NCBI RefSeq assembly: GCF_921293095.1
Contig: NC_060259.1
Location: 23,443,812 to 23,507,811 of the forward strand
Direction: 5' to 3'
Length of the DNA stretch: 64,000 nt
Source of the DNA: Ischnura elegans
Lineage: Eukaryota; Arthropoda; Insecta; Odonata; Coenagrionidae
The notes beneath the pieces are model-generated. The model ran no database searches. It was not told the origin of the DNA and saw nothing but the letters and a program-made list of their open reading frames with translations. A program made the translations under genes and the position numbers. Positions 1 to 11,775 of the stretch are shown in pieces (the stretch's first letter is position 1; each line of letters starts with the position of its first letter).

Positions 1-1008
1 AAACCTTCAGTCCGGCCGCAGAGAGTTGTCCAATGACAGCTAGAATGGTCTAGGTCGGGGTAGGGGGCAAGGTTGCCAAGGAAGATATGGAAATGCCTTC
101 ACTTCACTTGTAAAGGAAAAAGTCCCTTGAGGAAAGGAGCTGGAAGGGATAAGGAGTGTGAAGGGCCCAGAGGAGGAATCACTTGTTTTGGTGGATCAGG
201 CTTATTTCCGTGCTCCATATGCATTTGACAGCATTGTACGACTCGGCGAGGGTGTGAGGTACATTTGGGGGACATCTATTGGCTGCAAACTGTGCTGGCG
301 CAGGGTTTTCCGCCCCTCCTATGGTGCTGTCATCGGGCAACTCTCGCCGGCCGAACTGTATGCAAGGAATTGAGGAGTACAGTTATCCTGCAGAATGCAA
401 CACTGCATGACAATGTGCGCTAACTCACGACTGTGAAGAATTGATCTAGCTGGGTGTACGACGCTTCCGGAGCCGAACTATTAAAACTTCGCATATTGCA
501 TATCCACCTAAATGCCGATGCTTATTCGTGGAACTCCGTAATCAAGTTCATTAAGTAACTGCCAGGACCGGGACTGAGGTGCGTAATAATGGTTCTTTTA
601 CTATAGATTGGATAGGGCTTTTCGTTGGGATCAACGAATTGCTTCGTAATAACATTGCTCGTATTAACAATAGAACACTGTATACATGAGCTTACTTTCA
701 TACTTTGAAACAAAAAGCTTTTACAATAAACACACAAAACCAATAGCTTAACTTACATCGTAGAGTCTAAGAAGGAACCCCAAATTTCGTAAAACCGATT
801 AGGAATTTTTAAAGCCCCACCTTTTCCAGGCCAAAGACCCAAAGAATTGCATACCATAAAAAAAATTCCCAGATGTCATTGACAATATTACCAGACTCTT
901 CTCTGACCCATTCTGACCAGTACTAACACCTTTTATGGAACCAGAATTCCAATGGTTAAGATTATGGATTAGCAATGAGTCAAATTAGTAACTGTGGATT
1001 AACCCTTA
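1..1008. other. gene-free flank, no recognisable feature
   Basis: I see no recognisable protein, RNA gene or repeat here. The open frames are short (at most about 73 codons), have no family resemblance, and are not supported by convincing splice borders. The stretch ends in TTA immediately before the inverted terminal repeat of the next element. Confidence 0.5.
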
Positions 1009-1215
1009 GCCTCGGGTACGATACGAGCGGCGGGCGGCGAGCGGCAAGCGGCGTGAGCGGCGCCGCTCTGATATCGGACCTCATTTAGTTGCGTATAAAT
1101 CTATTGAGGGTGGGTACGATATGTTTGAGCGGCGAGCGGCAGTGAGCGGCGCCGCCCAGTGCCGCTCATGGTTCCAAGTCCAGACCGATTTCTTTTCCAC
1201 TGCCGCTCAGTAGAT
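1009..1215. repeat. left inverted terminal repeat with GAGCGGC subterminal units
   Basis: The first 45 bases are perfectly inverted at 5202-5246. A second block, beginning GGGTACGATATGTTTGAGCG near 1112, restarts the same GGGTACGATA-GAGCGGC pattern, so the end looks internally duplicated. The base composition is strikingly GC-rich against the AT-rich surroundings. Confidence 0.75.
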
Positions 1216-1364
1216 TCATCCTTCAGTGTAGTTGAAAATGTCAGCGGAGACACATCAAAGTGGTGAGAATACGGCCAAGCAAAGGAAGACTGAAGTTAAA
1301 CTAAGTATATACTAATAGAAGTTTTAATTAGTGAGGTGCAGTCCAGGGTATTTATGCGGAATGA

Positions 1365-3835
1365 TCAACATTTTATTATAGTATTGTAAAGATTAAGGTT
1401 GGTTTCCATGGAGTATTACAGAAGTAATCTGGGAGCCTCCCTTTCCTTCCAACACTAACTTTTTCAATACAATGTAAACGAACACATACGAGTTAATGCC
1501 TTTGCGTTAATGCCTAACGAGTTTGCATGAATGATTTTTGTGGACCGGAACGGAACATTTACGAATGTGTGAACAAAATTAGAACAGGTTTTATTTTCTG
1601 TGCATGCACTCGCACAAGTTGGGTGGTTACACGGTGCATTTTGGGGATCATTCTCGCGTTCATACATATAGACATTAACCCGTACCCGTGTTAATGTACC
1701 GTGTAAACAGGCCTTAAGGCCACTGTAACTCCCTTTCAAATAGCTAAAAATTCTATTCTCTTCCTTCCTCGTTTCCCTAACATTTTACCCTCTAACGCTG
1801 TTTTCAACTTCCCTTCCCCGCTAAGTATCCCCTCCATCCATACCTTCCGTCTCCTCCGTATCTCATCTAACAGCTTCTTCTCCTCACCCACCATGTCCAG
1901 AACTTTGTTGTTCCTCCTCCTCTCTGTCCATTTCACCTTCTCCATTCTTCTTCATACCTACATCTCGAATGCCTCTAATCTTCTCTCGTCCTCCTTCCTA
2001 AGTTTCCACGTTTATGCACCGTAAAGCGCTACACTCCAGATCAAACTCGTCACTAACCTTTTCTTTAAATTCTTACATAACGATCCTCTTAGAAACTCCT
2101 TGCTGTTCATGAACGCCTCCTTTGCTTATGCAATTCTCTTCCTAATGTCCTTACTACTGTATCAGTTTTTCTCTAACGTACTGCCTAAATATTTGAATTG
2201 ATTTACCTGCTCAAGTTTTTCCCCACCTATTTTATCTTGAGTCTCACATTCCTTGCTCGCGAAGTTTTACAAAACCGCATCACCTTGGCCTTCTTGTCAT
2301 TAATCTTCATCCCATACTCTTCGCACCGCTCGTCTGACGCATCCACTAGAGCCTGTAGTCCCCTCGCTGACTGGCAAATCAGCGCCTGATCATCTGCGAG
2401 CCTTACCGATTTAAACATCATTCTTCCCACTTCTTGCCACTCCAGCTTCCAACTTGTCCCAAGCTTTCCTTACCATCTCCTCAGCGTATACGTTAAAAAG
2501 CAGCGGCGATAAAGGACAACCTTGTCTCACACCTCGGCCAATGCTTTCCCACCCAGTTTTTCCGTCCGCTACCCTCACTTGTGCAGTCTGAGCCATATAA
2601 AGTTTACGAATCAGTCACCTATCCCTCCAATCTACACCTATTCTCTTGAGAATGTTCATTAACTTTATCCAGTTCACCCTATCAAATGGTCCTCTCGACG
2701 AGGAACCTCATTATTGCTATTGCATCACGAGTTGACTTCCCTTTTCTGAAACCAAACTGATCTTCGCCCAAATACTCGTTTGCCCTCGCCTCCTCAGTAC
2801 CAATTTCGCTGCATACGATATTGGGCTAATAGTCCTATAATCTCTGCATCCCACAGGTTTCGTCTTTTTCAGTAGCAGAATTATAACCGTCTTCACGAAA
2901 TCCTCCGACCAACATCCCTCCTCATAGATCCTCCGTACTAGTTCGAAAAAAATTCTTACTCTCCTTCCCTAGATTCTTCAGATGCTCACTCACGATATAT
3001 TGTCCATGCCCACTGCTTTCCTGGCCATCATATCACGAAGGGCTCTCTTGATTTCCGCATCGAAGATACCCGGCCAAAGATTATCCTCCTCCACTGCACT
3101 TTCCTCATCAAAAATCAATTTCTCCGGCCAGTTCCTTACTTCATACAGATCCTCCACGTATTCCCTCCATCTACTCTGTACCTCTTCGCGGTCGGTTAGC
3201 ATCCTTCCATCTTTAGCTTTAATTTTGGATACGGCTTATCCTCTTTTGCTGTACTCTTATCCTCTTTTACTTCTCCATCCTTCTGAAACTTTTCCATTTT
3301 CTCACACTGTCTTTTCCACCAAGCCTCCCTTGCCCTCTTAGTTTCACGTCGTAATCGATTATTTAGTTCCATATACATTCTTTTGCCCTACTCTGTGTCC
3401 ACATTCTTCCACTTCCTTCTCTCCTCCATCTCTTTTACCACTGCGTCCGTAACCCAAGGCTTCTTTATCCTTTTGCTGTCTATGTAGCCAATTGACTTCT
3501 CCGCCGCTTTGGCTATTCCCGTTTTAATATTATTCCACCCTTCCTCTACAGTCTGTGTACTTCTAATCTTCCGGGTACTATTGCCCACTAGTTCCTGATA
3601 TTCCTTCCTCATAGTCCCCTTCAGTGCTTCTACATTCCAAATCCTCGCCTTCCAAACTTTAATTAGTCTTTTGAATCTTATGTTGCATTTCATGAGCGCT
3701 AGGTTGTGGTCTGAATCCGCGGCAGGGAAGCTGCGGGAGTTTTTCACACCATTCCTATACCTCTGTCTTACCATGACATAGTCAATCCCCCTACATCCCC
3801 TGGACTTTTCTATTTGTACCTTTGCCCTTTATGAT
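1365..3835 (-). mobile_element. LINE A: RTE-type non-LTR retrotransposon, 5'-truncated and degraded
   Basis: Read on the minus strand, the remains are collinear. The end of an endonuclease domain lies near 3774 (DYVMVRQRYRN, then SDHNLALM). A linker follows, then reverse-transcriptase pieces: KAVGMDNIS at about 2990, the VRQGCPLSPLLFNVYAEEM motif at about 2500-2560 and a LADD catalytic motif (RLADDQAL) near 2390. The C-terminal region (VKWTERRRNNKVLDMVGEEK) is at 1736-1945. The frames are broken many times. The 3' end, with a TACTATAATAA tail near 1368-1390, matches the tail of the plus-strand copy at 15174. A short tandem-repeat tail instead of poly(A), and a C-terminus like BovB, point to the RTE clade. 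The element is 5'-truncated inside the endonuclease and interrupted by a MITE at 1457-1720. Confidence 0.8.
1457..1720. mobile_element. MITE nested in LINE A (GGCCTGTTTACACGGTACATTA end)
   Basis: LINE A sequence stops at about 1720 and resumes at about 1455 relative to the uninterrupted copy at 14.46-15.17 kb. The inserted piece ends in TTAATGTACCGTGTAAACAG plus GCCTT. The opposite end has a weaker inverted match (ACAATGTAAACGAAC). A related end occurs at 46568 (CCTGTTTATACGGTACATTA). No transposase is encoded; the superfamily is not assigned. Confidence 0.6.
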
Positions 3836-4009
3836 GAGTGCTGTTTACGGGGAAGTTAGAAATGAACGAATAAATAAATGGCGGAAGGAACCTATGTAAA
3901 ATTCAAAAATAAATAATAAACTTGTAGAACCTCTGGTTATCCAATATCCTATTGAGTACACGGGGAAGAACGTGTGGTAAATGTGTAACAGATATGAGTA
4001 ATCTATAAG

Positions 4010-5121
4010 TCAAAGTAGAACTGAGGGTATGATACGCATTTTAAAGAAGCTAGAAGTTCTCGTGGAAATACCCAGTTAAGACGTTCAAAGGGTCCACTCC
4101 GCGGTGTCATAAAACGACCGTTTTCGCAGTAGAATCCTGGGGGTCAGGGATCGGAGAGTAAAGAAGGTATGAGTCTCAGCTGGTGTCTTTCTGGTAGGTA
4201 TTTTTGTCAAAGTCCCAGGAAAACAACTCACTTTTTCGAGGTTTGAACACTTTCAATAGAAGCATGGTCTTCGATCGTATCCAAAGAAAACGAAATGAAC
4301 TTCAATGATACGTGCACTTACCTCGGCTGAAAAACCTCCACTGTATTCACCATAGACCATTTGAGAATCGGTATATTGAAGCAAAACATAAAAACGGTGA
4401 ATGCTGAGCATTAAAACCCATACAGTTTCAATAACCTTACCGCGTCGCGGCTAATCCAACTCCCGACGTGCAGAGACGAACCTTGCCGCGCGATCGAAAA
4501 ATCAATGTAATTTCCGGCGTCGCAAACTTATTTCACAGATAACTGCAAATCACCTCAAGAAATCTTCAAAGAATACTCTCATATAAATTACTCCGCGTGA
4601 CTTTGCCGTAAACCCATTTTAAACTCTACCTAAATATAAAACTTTGTCGAAAAACAGTATCCGCCATTTTGTAACTGCACGGCAAGAATTAATCCATAAT
4701 ATTCTTATTTCCATTTATTTATTTATTTCCATCGCCCCGAAAACAGCTCACAAGGCCTTTTACATCGGAGGGTATAACATGAAACAACAACTATCACAGG
4801 ATTTTTTAGATTACGGAAAATTAAAGAAAAAATACCATGCCAACAGATTATGTGGTTTTTTTATTCCGAGAGAATCCACCGATAATTTCACAATCTACTT
4901 ACTTTAGAAGATTTTCAGAGAAAATTGAAGACGGGCGATTTTATGGAAATTTTCTCACGTTTGAGCATCTCTATCTCAGTAAAGGGAGGAATCTTTGTCA
5001 AATATAGTACAGATCCATAAATTTCAATCATTTTTGAGTATGCCTGCGAAGTTTCAAGTTTATAACTATAATAAGTCATATTGTAATTTTGCCCGGCTTT
5101 TTTCGATTTCCGCCCACTGTA
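4010..5121. repeat. repeat X, copy 1 (~1 kb dispersed repeat)
   Basis: This shares most of its length with 12292-13328 in the same orientation. Shared landmarks include CATAAAACGACCGTTTTCG, CAATAACCTTACCGCGTCGCG, GCCATTTTGTAACTGCA and a right end in TTTTTTCGATTTC plus GCCCACTG. On the minus strand both copies keep a short ATG-led frame of 11 codons ending at a splice-donor-like CCGAG/GTAAGTGCAC (donor near 4317). It is interrupted at about 4690-4830 by a LINE 3' tail. Its identity is unknown; it may be the promoter and first exon of a multicopy element. Confidence 0.7.
4690..4830 (-). mobile_element. 3' tail of a Jockey/CR1-type LINE nested in repeat X
   Basis: On the minus strand the piece ends in repeated AAAT/AAATA units (4705-4730). 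It is preceded by a block resembling the 3' end of LINE D at 33313-33400: TTTACAT, GCCTT, then a CTGTTTTCGG/CTGTTTTTGG block. It interrupts repeat X, because the other copy at 12.3-13.3 kb is continuous at the equivalent point. It is a severely 5'-truncated insertion with no coding sequence. Confidence 0.55.
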
Positions 5122-5125
5122 GAGC

Positions 5126-5246
5126 GGTTAGAAAATTGCCGCTCGTATTGTAGCCACTACTGCCGCTCACGAGCCGCTCACGTGCCGCTCAGGTTGCCGC
5201 TCGCCGCTTGCCGCTCGCCGCCCGCCGCTCGTATCGTACCCGAGGC
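5126..5246. repeat. right inverted terminal repeat with GCCGCTC units
   Basis: Nine or more GCCGCTC units run from about 5150 to 5230 and end in CGTATCGTACCCGAGGC. This is the exact inverse of the left end for 45 bases; beyond that the two arms differ in unit number and spacing. Confidence 0.75.
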
Positions 5247-5446
5247 CTATAGTGCCAGCAGGCCGATCCATCGGCCAAGTTTTTTTATACTCACGCCTTT
5301 CATTTTTTGTGTTTCATGTAGCTTTGGTAACTATTTTCATTATCTATCATGCTTTAACATACCCATAAGTTTTGGGAAAAATAAAAAAAATTGTTTCTTA
5401 AAATGCATATTAGGTTTCATGTAAATTTTTAAGCACAAACCTACAA

Positions 5447-6110
5447 ATAGGGTGATTTCCTATATTTTTTTATTGCCTAAATTGAAATATTATTACTCCT
5501 GGAGTAAGCACTTCACACTTTTAGATTTTTAAATGAGATATCTATTTTTCGTGATCAAATGAAAAGTGAAAATTTTCAAGAGCATGAAAACACGACAGCT
5601 AAGTATGAATGCAGGGAAAAGCCCGTGTGACATCATTCTGGTTCCCGCTTCCGCTGTGTGAGGTGACCTTGGGGCCAGTATATGTGTGCCGCTGCGATGC
5701 AGGCTGCTAGCAGGTAGCAGAGTATCCAGCTAGCAGGTAGCACTTGGCTTAAATAAGGATTATTAATAACTTATCAAACGAAGGAAACTTTCCGACCATA
5801 GGCAGTTTTAATAGGTGATTATTAAGACATGTTTCCCTGAGCTCTGTGCCTCATGCATCCATTGGCAATCTCAGCCGATGTAAAACTCCTATCTGCTCGT
5901 ATAGAAACTAGGTCCCTGAGACATAACGGGAAGTCGCATCGCATGAGCACCAATCTGGCCTTTTTCAAATGCAGTTAAAATTGACCATTGCCATTCGTCT
6001 AAACTGGGATTTCTAAAACCAAATAATTTGTATATTATGAATACACTAATGGTGGGTAACAAATCACAATCAATACCTTTCATTTTCTTTGATGAAGGAA
6101 ACTACCCTAT
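5447..6110. mobile_element. 664-bp dispersed repeat, copy 1, with ATAGGGT inverted ends
   Basis: This is collinear over its whole length with 26958-27624 in the same orientation. The ends are ATAGGGTGATTTCCT and, inverted, ATAGGGTAGTTTCCT, so it looks like a non-autonomous DNA transposon. Well-conserved blocks include CATGTTTCCCTGAGCTCTGT and GAAACTAGGTCCCTG. A small local duplication (GCTAGCAGGTAGCA, twice near 5706-5745) is specific to this copy. No target duplication is clear and no protein is encoded. Confidence 0.75.
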
Positions 6111-6159
6111 TCACCAAAAAAAGCCCTGACATTCTTCAGGCTGCCACTGAAAGGGTTAC

Positions 6160-6384
6160 GGCCGTTTTACATGAGGCAGGTCATTGTGCAATCTGACATA
6201 CGTACAAAGGTGCCATCAGAATTGAGCAGTGTAAACCAGTGAATTGCTAAAACACTTATGAGAAAACATGGATGAGAGATGGCAAAATAGCACCTGCTAT
6301 AATTCCAAGCTCACATCCTTGCAATTTCAACCAATTTTTTTCAGTGCTAACCAGCACAATGACATGCTATGAATAAAATGGGCC
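6160..6384. mobile_element. MITE with GGCCGTTTTACAT inverted ends, copy 1
   Basis: The left end is GGCCGTTTTACATGAGGCAG; the right end, inverted, is GGCCCATTTTATTCATAGCA. A related fragment at about 11580-11775 shares the GAATTG, GTATAAA, GTGAATT and GAGATGGCAAAAT blocks and a right end that inverts to GGCCGTTTTACATAATGCA. It is non-coding and its superfamily is not assigned. Confidence 0.5.
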
Positions 6385-6547
6385 TTCATACACAACATTT
6401 CAGCAATGCATTCCCATTGCACATTTCAAGGCTGTGTTAAACTGAGGAAAGAGGACTTCTAACAATAAAGTTTCAGGAATTTTAAGACTTTCAAAAACGT
6501 CTGGAATTCCCAGACTTGAGGACATAATTACATCACATTTAGCTCAC

Positions 6548-6690
6548 CTTTAATTTATGTTTATCCAGGAATGTAGCATAGGCATTATAATATTTAATTT
6601 TTTTCAACACGAGATCACTACGATAACCAAAATTGAGTGACATGATGTGCTTCTTCACTTCACCAGCCATTTTTTCCCAGTTGTGCTTAA
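6548..6690 (-). CDS. thioredoxin reductase, internal exon of a separate copy (partial)
   Basis: TrxR is an NADPH- and FAD-dependent enzyme that reduces thioredoxin. This 143-bp exon has an intact frame between a good acceptor (TTTTCATTTTGTAG, ending at 6691) and a good donor (GTGAGC from 6547). With one base donated by the previous exon it encodes VKHNWEKMAGEVKKHI, then SLNFGYR, then KYYNAYATFLDKHKLK. This matches the FAD-domain segment of animal TrxR that precedes the NADPH-binding domain, with the characteristic VKHxWxxM and SLNxGYR patterns. It would normally lie well upstream of the exons found at 57-62.4 kb, but on the minus strand it lies downstream of them. It therefore belongs to another TrxR copy, or the region is rearranged or misassembled. 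I could not find neighbouring exons. Confidence 0.85.
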
Positions 6691-7734
6691 CTACAAAATG
6701 AAAATTAGAAACAACCTCAATAGAATTATAGGGTTGTAATCACATCACAATCAATGCTAAAATAAGTATTTAAATAACTTAACTAAGGCAAAGAATTAAA
6801 CCAAATATTACAAAAAAACAGTAGAAGCACAATATAATGAATCTGTTAAAAACTAAATTTCACAACTATGAGCTTTTAATATAAGTAAGTCCCCATGAAA
6901 TTTACATGCATCGATATAGGGAAACTTCTTTGCAGCAAAATTTCTCAAGAACAACTGACATAAAATTTAAGTTCATTTTCATATAATCAACTTTTCTGCA
7001 AGTCATATCCATCTTCAATTTTTTTCTAAATTTGAGCTAACTTTGCAATTACACAACTTAGAAAGTGACGTAGATTTGAAACATTGGAAATCATTAGACT
7101 AAATTGCCAAATTACTCTTTATGCAAGTGAAGTCTAAGTAAGGCTTGGAAATCCCTTGAACATCATGGAATTGAGGCAGCAGGAGGGGAAACAGAGTTCA
7201 TATAAAGCCCTTAGAAGACTGCTATTTGACAAATTGCCTATGTGAATTCATGACTCAACAGACATTGACACGGCAGCTAGGTGACACCTTCATCCTTTCC
7301 CTCATTCATGTCTCTGACCTAATTTTGAGGCCCCTGAATGCGAAGAATGGTGTAAGATGGAAAGGGGTGATTGGTGGACGAGGCTTTGAGGACAGAACCT
7401 TTACCATGCATGTGTCAGTTTTGTGTACTTGACGCGAGGCAAAATCCTAGAGAGGGAGCCTTAAAGGTCAAAATCGTTCAGCACCTCTGATATAAATTTT
7501 GGTATCACCTTTGGACAATGCATTTGATAGCATAGAATTTAAGTCTATAATATTGAAAATAACATTTATAGGGGGGACAGGGGACATGATAGCACTAGAC
7601 TTCCACTGGAATATGACATTTACATATTGAGTCACTATATGATTGCACAAATTGAGTGTCACCGCAACATTGAACAACTGCCCTGCTAGATGGCACGTCA
7701 TCTTTCGGAATCTTGAGCCATCCTCGAGTTTTTT
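6691..7734. other. AT-rich intergenic or intronic stretch
   Basis: This is AT-rich, with no convincing protein or repeat. If the 6.55 kb TrxR exon belongs to a real gene, this would be its upstream intron. I found no exon encoding the redox-active CVNVGC segment here. Confidence 0.4.
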
Positions 7735-9275
7735 ATGTTTATATGAAGTTGAAAAGGATGACATTGGAGCAAGCATCTTAAGATCGGAATTTGACGCTGC
7801 AGTAAGACACCTGCGAAAGAATAAGGCCCCAGGAATAGATGACATTCCAGCAGAGCTAATAAAAAATGCAGGAGAAAAGGTCTTAACTCAACTGTATAAA
7901 ACTATCTGCGATATGTACTCAACAGGAGATATACCTCGTGACTTCGAGGAGAACATCATCATTCCCATACCCAAGAAGAAGAGAGCTGAGAAGTGCGAAG
8001 AATTTACGACCATAAGCCTGACGACACATGCGTCGAAGATTCTGACAAGAATCCTTTACAGGAGAATTGAACGAAGAGCAGAAGAATTCCTGGATGAGGA
8101 CCAATTCGGATTTAGGAAAAGCAGGGGCACAAGGCAAGCAATTTTGGCTCTTAGGATGATCATAGAGAAGAGAATGGAGAAAAACAAACCAACCTTCATA
8201 GCATTTGTCGATTTAGAGAAGGCTTTTGATAACGTGGAATGGAATTCAATGCTTAGAATTTTGAAAGAAATCGGCGTACTCTACAATGATCGTAGAATTA
8301 TTCATAGTTTGTATAAAAGCCAAGTAGCTGTGATCAAATGTGGACCAAACGGTGCAGAAGCGAGAATAAGAAAAGCGGTGAGACAAGGTTGTGCGCTTTC
8401 CCCTTAATTTTTAATGTTTACATAGAGAAAGCCATCAACGAAATCAAGCAGAAAGCTTCGGGTGTCAATATCCACGGAGAAAAAATTAGTATGCTGTGAT
8501 TTGCTGACGACATAGCAGTCATAGCCGAGACAGAGAAGGATTTGCAGAAGACGTTGACAAATGGAAAGGACAATGGCCAGATATCAGCTGAAAATCAACA
8601 AAAAGAAGACTAAGATATTAGTTTGCAGTAAAAGAGAGGAGGCTAAAACAAACATCAACCTAGGAAAGCATAAGCTTGAAGAGGTGAACGAGTTCTCTTA
8701 CCTGGGAAGCCGAATTACCAGCGATGGACGGAGCAAGAAAGAAATACACAGTAGAATAGCGCAGGCGAAGAGGGCTTTCTACAAAAAGAAGAATCTTCTT
8801 ACAGCTGAAAATACCAGCATAGAAGTAAGGAAACAATTCATCAGATGCTACATATGGAGTATGTTTCTCTATGGAAGCGAGGCTTGGACGTTGACAGCAG
8901 CAGAGAAGTCAAGAGTGGAAGCATTCGAAATGTGGTGCTACCGAAGAATGATGAAGATAAAATGGATTGACCGTGTGAGTAACCATGAAGTGCTAAGGAG
9001 AGTAGGAGAAAAGAGAAGCCTCCTAAAAACATTAAGCAGAAGAAGGGACAACTTAGTTGGCCACATTTTGAGGCACGATGGTATGATGAAGACAATCGTT
9101 GAATGACAAGTGGAAGGGAAAAAGGGCAAGGGACGGCCCCGAATCAGTTATTTCGGACAGGTTGAAAAGGATGTAAAAGAGAATAAATATGTAGCTATGA
9201 AGAGATTAGCGGATAGGAGAGAGAAATGGAGAGCTGCGTCAAACCAATCTTAGGATTGTTGACTAATGATGATGA
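7735..9275 (+). mobile_element. LINE B: RTE-type retrotransposon, copy 1 (5'-truncated, broken)
   Basis: Reverse transcriptase motifs occur in order. NKAPGIDDIPAELIKNAG is near 7820, QFGFRKSRGTRQAI near 8105, FVDLEKAFDNVEWN (motif A) near 8205, and RQGCALSP (motif B) just before 8405. A single-base deletion gives a stop after LSP. The FADD catalytic motif is preceded by a stop (ATGCTG-TGA-TTTGCTGACGAC, near 8492). After another frame change near 8555 the C-terminal region follows (YLGSRITSDGRSKKEI, then AFEMWCYRRMMKIKW). The 3' end is AGGATTGTTGACTAATGATG and a GATGATGA tail. Compared with full RTE elements, the endonuclease and the start of the RT are missing. It is non-functional. Confidence 0.9.
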
Positions 9276-11579
9276 AATGTGCATGGGCTGAAGAAATAAA
9301 GTTCTTACGCAAATAAAGAGGAGAACGAAATGCAGTTATTGGTTGAATAGATTTCAATATATTCAAGAAGAAATGAAAAGATGTGGTTCTCCGCTCCTTT
9401 TGTTGCATTAGCTCCCATCAGTGACCCGCAGTTCCTACAAAGACTTGTTAATTAGGAAAGTGTTAACCTGGACATAGCGAAAGCAGCACAAAAGAGGTTT
9501 TCAAACCACTTGTGGTACATGAGTGAGGAGTTGGTATGCCTGTCATTCTTTGACGGATCCATTGCTAGGTGTGAAAAAAACGTGATACGCCGTATGTGGT
9601 CTTGTGTAGGAAAATATGATCCACCGAAGAAGGCATTCTATAAACGTAAAGACATGACTAAGCTATCAATACCAAATTTGGTCACCACTAATTCGAGAAA
9701 GCTATTTAATGTACCTATTGTAAATATGTATTGCATTCTTTGATGTGAACATGCGAGAATGTGATGAACACACAAGAACGATTCGCAAATTATTCGGGGT
9801 CATTAAGTGGGAAACGATTGTGCAGCGAGAGGAGTGAAACTAATTCAAGATTTTTAGGCAGTCACGTTGAAGGAAGAGAGTTTTCTAAATTTATTACTAA
9901 CAATAAGTGTGACTTTTCATCGCAATGCAACCCTTACGTGCGGAAAGGCACTTTAATTGCCAAATATGGGATGTCAATGAAAAATATATTTTATTTTGGT
10001 TAATGTACCGAAATTCATGGACAGAATGAAAATAAATTGATCTCTTGGATTGGAAGTATTGTTATGGCAATTAAATTCTTTCTAAGGTAAGCACATTTCT
10101 TCAGAGGCTAGATCTTGACATCAGGAGCAAAGCCTTTGCCGAGGAAGGGGAGGGGGTTGAGGGGAAGTCTCCAGTAAGTGGTGCGGGACATACCTCAGCG
10201 GTTCCGCGGTGCGGGGAGGCGCCCTAGGGGGGGGGATTGCATTACAACGGATGATATATCCTAAACGCTTAGAGATAGGTTAAAACAAACAGAAAATCGG
10301 CCCCAAAGATCTTTACTTTTACATTTTACATAGAAATAGCGCTTTTTCGGCCCCAAAAAACTCAATTGAGGGTCCTTAGTACTTAGGGCCCTTGGGGCAC
10401 GGGTTGCCGTTATTTTAAAGTAACCAAATTTTAACACGTGAATATAAACACCATTTGGATAATTTTGAGACCAGGAAAACATAACTTTTCGCAATTCTGA
10501 AAAATAACGGCCGGCCTACTGATCACCCCCTGACAAACACCCTAGAGGCCGCGTCAGACTACATCTTCATCTGTGACTGCAGCGTCCACAATGGTAGCAT
10601 CCGATCTGTTTAAACGGAACCCTTGATCCCATGATTTACAATCCCCATATCAACCCTACACTCTGCCCTACTCACTAACCAAGAAAAGGCCGACAATGCT
10701 CGATGATTCTACTCGTCACACAACTCGCTGACTCGGCCGTGTAATGAACTCCCGAACAATCCAGAGTGTTCCGACACGATGGGATTGCCTGCAGCAGATT
10801 TTCTGGGCAACCCTCGTATAATTTGGGGTTTTAACCGACATTTATGTGTACGATGATTTCATCTTAAAAATACATACAAGCTCAATGCTACTCTTCGTTA
10901 TTACAAACACCATAAGGCAAAATGTTGGGGAAAAGGGATCTCAACGCACTCAATACCGTGAGGTGGATATTTTTAAAATCCTATAAAAATGCATTCCTTT
11001 GTGTAGAGCATTCATCAATCGACAGTAAGGACATATTGAAAGGATTTTAGGCACTATATGCTTCGCTATTTCGGTAAAAGCAACATTGGAGACGTAGCTG
11101 ACGTAGCCCTGAGTGATTCGCTTAATTGCCAGATCTGATTAGCGGTGTAACGTGATTTGAGTGAGGGAAACGACGCAACTTCAGGACAGTGATTTTTTTA
11201 GTTAAGAAGTATATGCAAAAATAAATTATCACTCACGAGCACGGAGGAGACAAAAATGAAAGACAAGATGCTCCATCATGCATTCGCGATTTTTCCACCG
11301 AGTCATACTGTCGTCATGACCAACCAATCACTGAGAAAATTGTGAGGAGAAACACACAGAAATGTCCTTTTCTATCTGTTTAGCATTGTGTTTGTTATTG
11401 AAATGATTATAAAAGCGTTCCTTGCCCAACACTTAACGGAGAACCCTGAAAATTTTCGTATGTCTTTCAAATGTAATTCAAATGAATCTATGATGATGAT
11501 TCACTTTGTATGGTGCTGTTAATAAAATGAAAGGGGAAAAATATGTCTAGATGTTGCATTGGTGGCTTCCTTCTATCAA
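9276..11579. other. gene-poor stretch
   Basis: No family is recognisable in any frame. The part at about 10505-10800 is less AT-rich than its surroundings but contains only short frames. A G-run (CTAGGGGGGGGG) lies near 10225. I see no RNA gene. Confidence 0.4.
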
Positions 11580-11775
11580 GGGCGTATACGGAGGCGCAGT
11601 GAGAATTGCGTTGTATAAAGCGGTGAATTCCTAGACCGCATGGGAGAACGCGTGGACGTGAGATGGCAAAATATCACATGTTCTAATTTCATTCGTGCAA
11701 TCGCGATATTCCACGCCGTATGAGACACAAATGTAGTTCTAACCTGCGCAATTACTTGCATTATGTAAAACGGCC
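11580..11775. mobile_element. MITE related to 6160-6384, copy 2 (partial)
   Basis: The right end inverts to GGCCGTTTTACATAATGCA, matching the left end of copy 1. The internal GTGAATTCCTAGACCGCATG and GAGATGGCAAAATATCAC blocks are also shared. The left part is shorter than in copy 1, so this copy has an internal deletion. Confidence 0.45.

Larger units (their letters stand above)
1009..5246. mobile_element. Harbinger-like DNA transposon remnant with 45-bp GAGCGGC-rich inverted ends
   Basis: The left end (from 1009) and the reverse complement of the right end (to 5246) are identical for 45 bases, starting GCCTCGGGTACGATACGAGC and running into GAGCGGC/GCGGGC units. Further GAGCGGC units follow inside both ends (to about 1215 on the left, from about 5126 on the right). 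The flanks are TTA on the left and CTA on the right, compatible with a degenerate 3-bp target duplication such as PIF/Harbinger elements make; that assignment is inference. An ATG at 1238 opens a short frame (MSAETHQSGENTAK...) that could be the start of a lost transposase gene. The interior is replaced by younger insertions: LINE A (about 1365-3835), and the ~1 kb repeat X (4010-5121) with a LINE 3' tail inside it. No transposase domain survives. Confidence 0.7.

Noticed and set aside
1464-1739. 91-codon minus-strand frame as a gene
   Set aside because: It lies in the MITE nested in LINE A; the uninterrupted LINE copy lacks this sequence.
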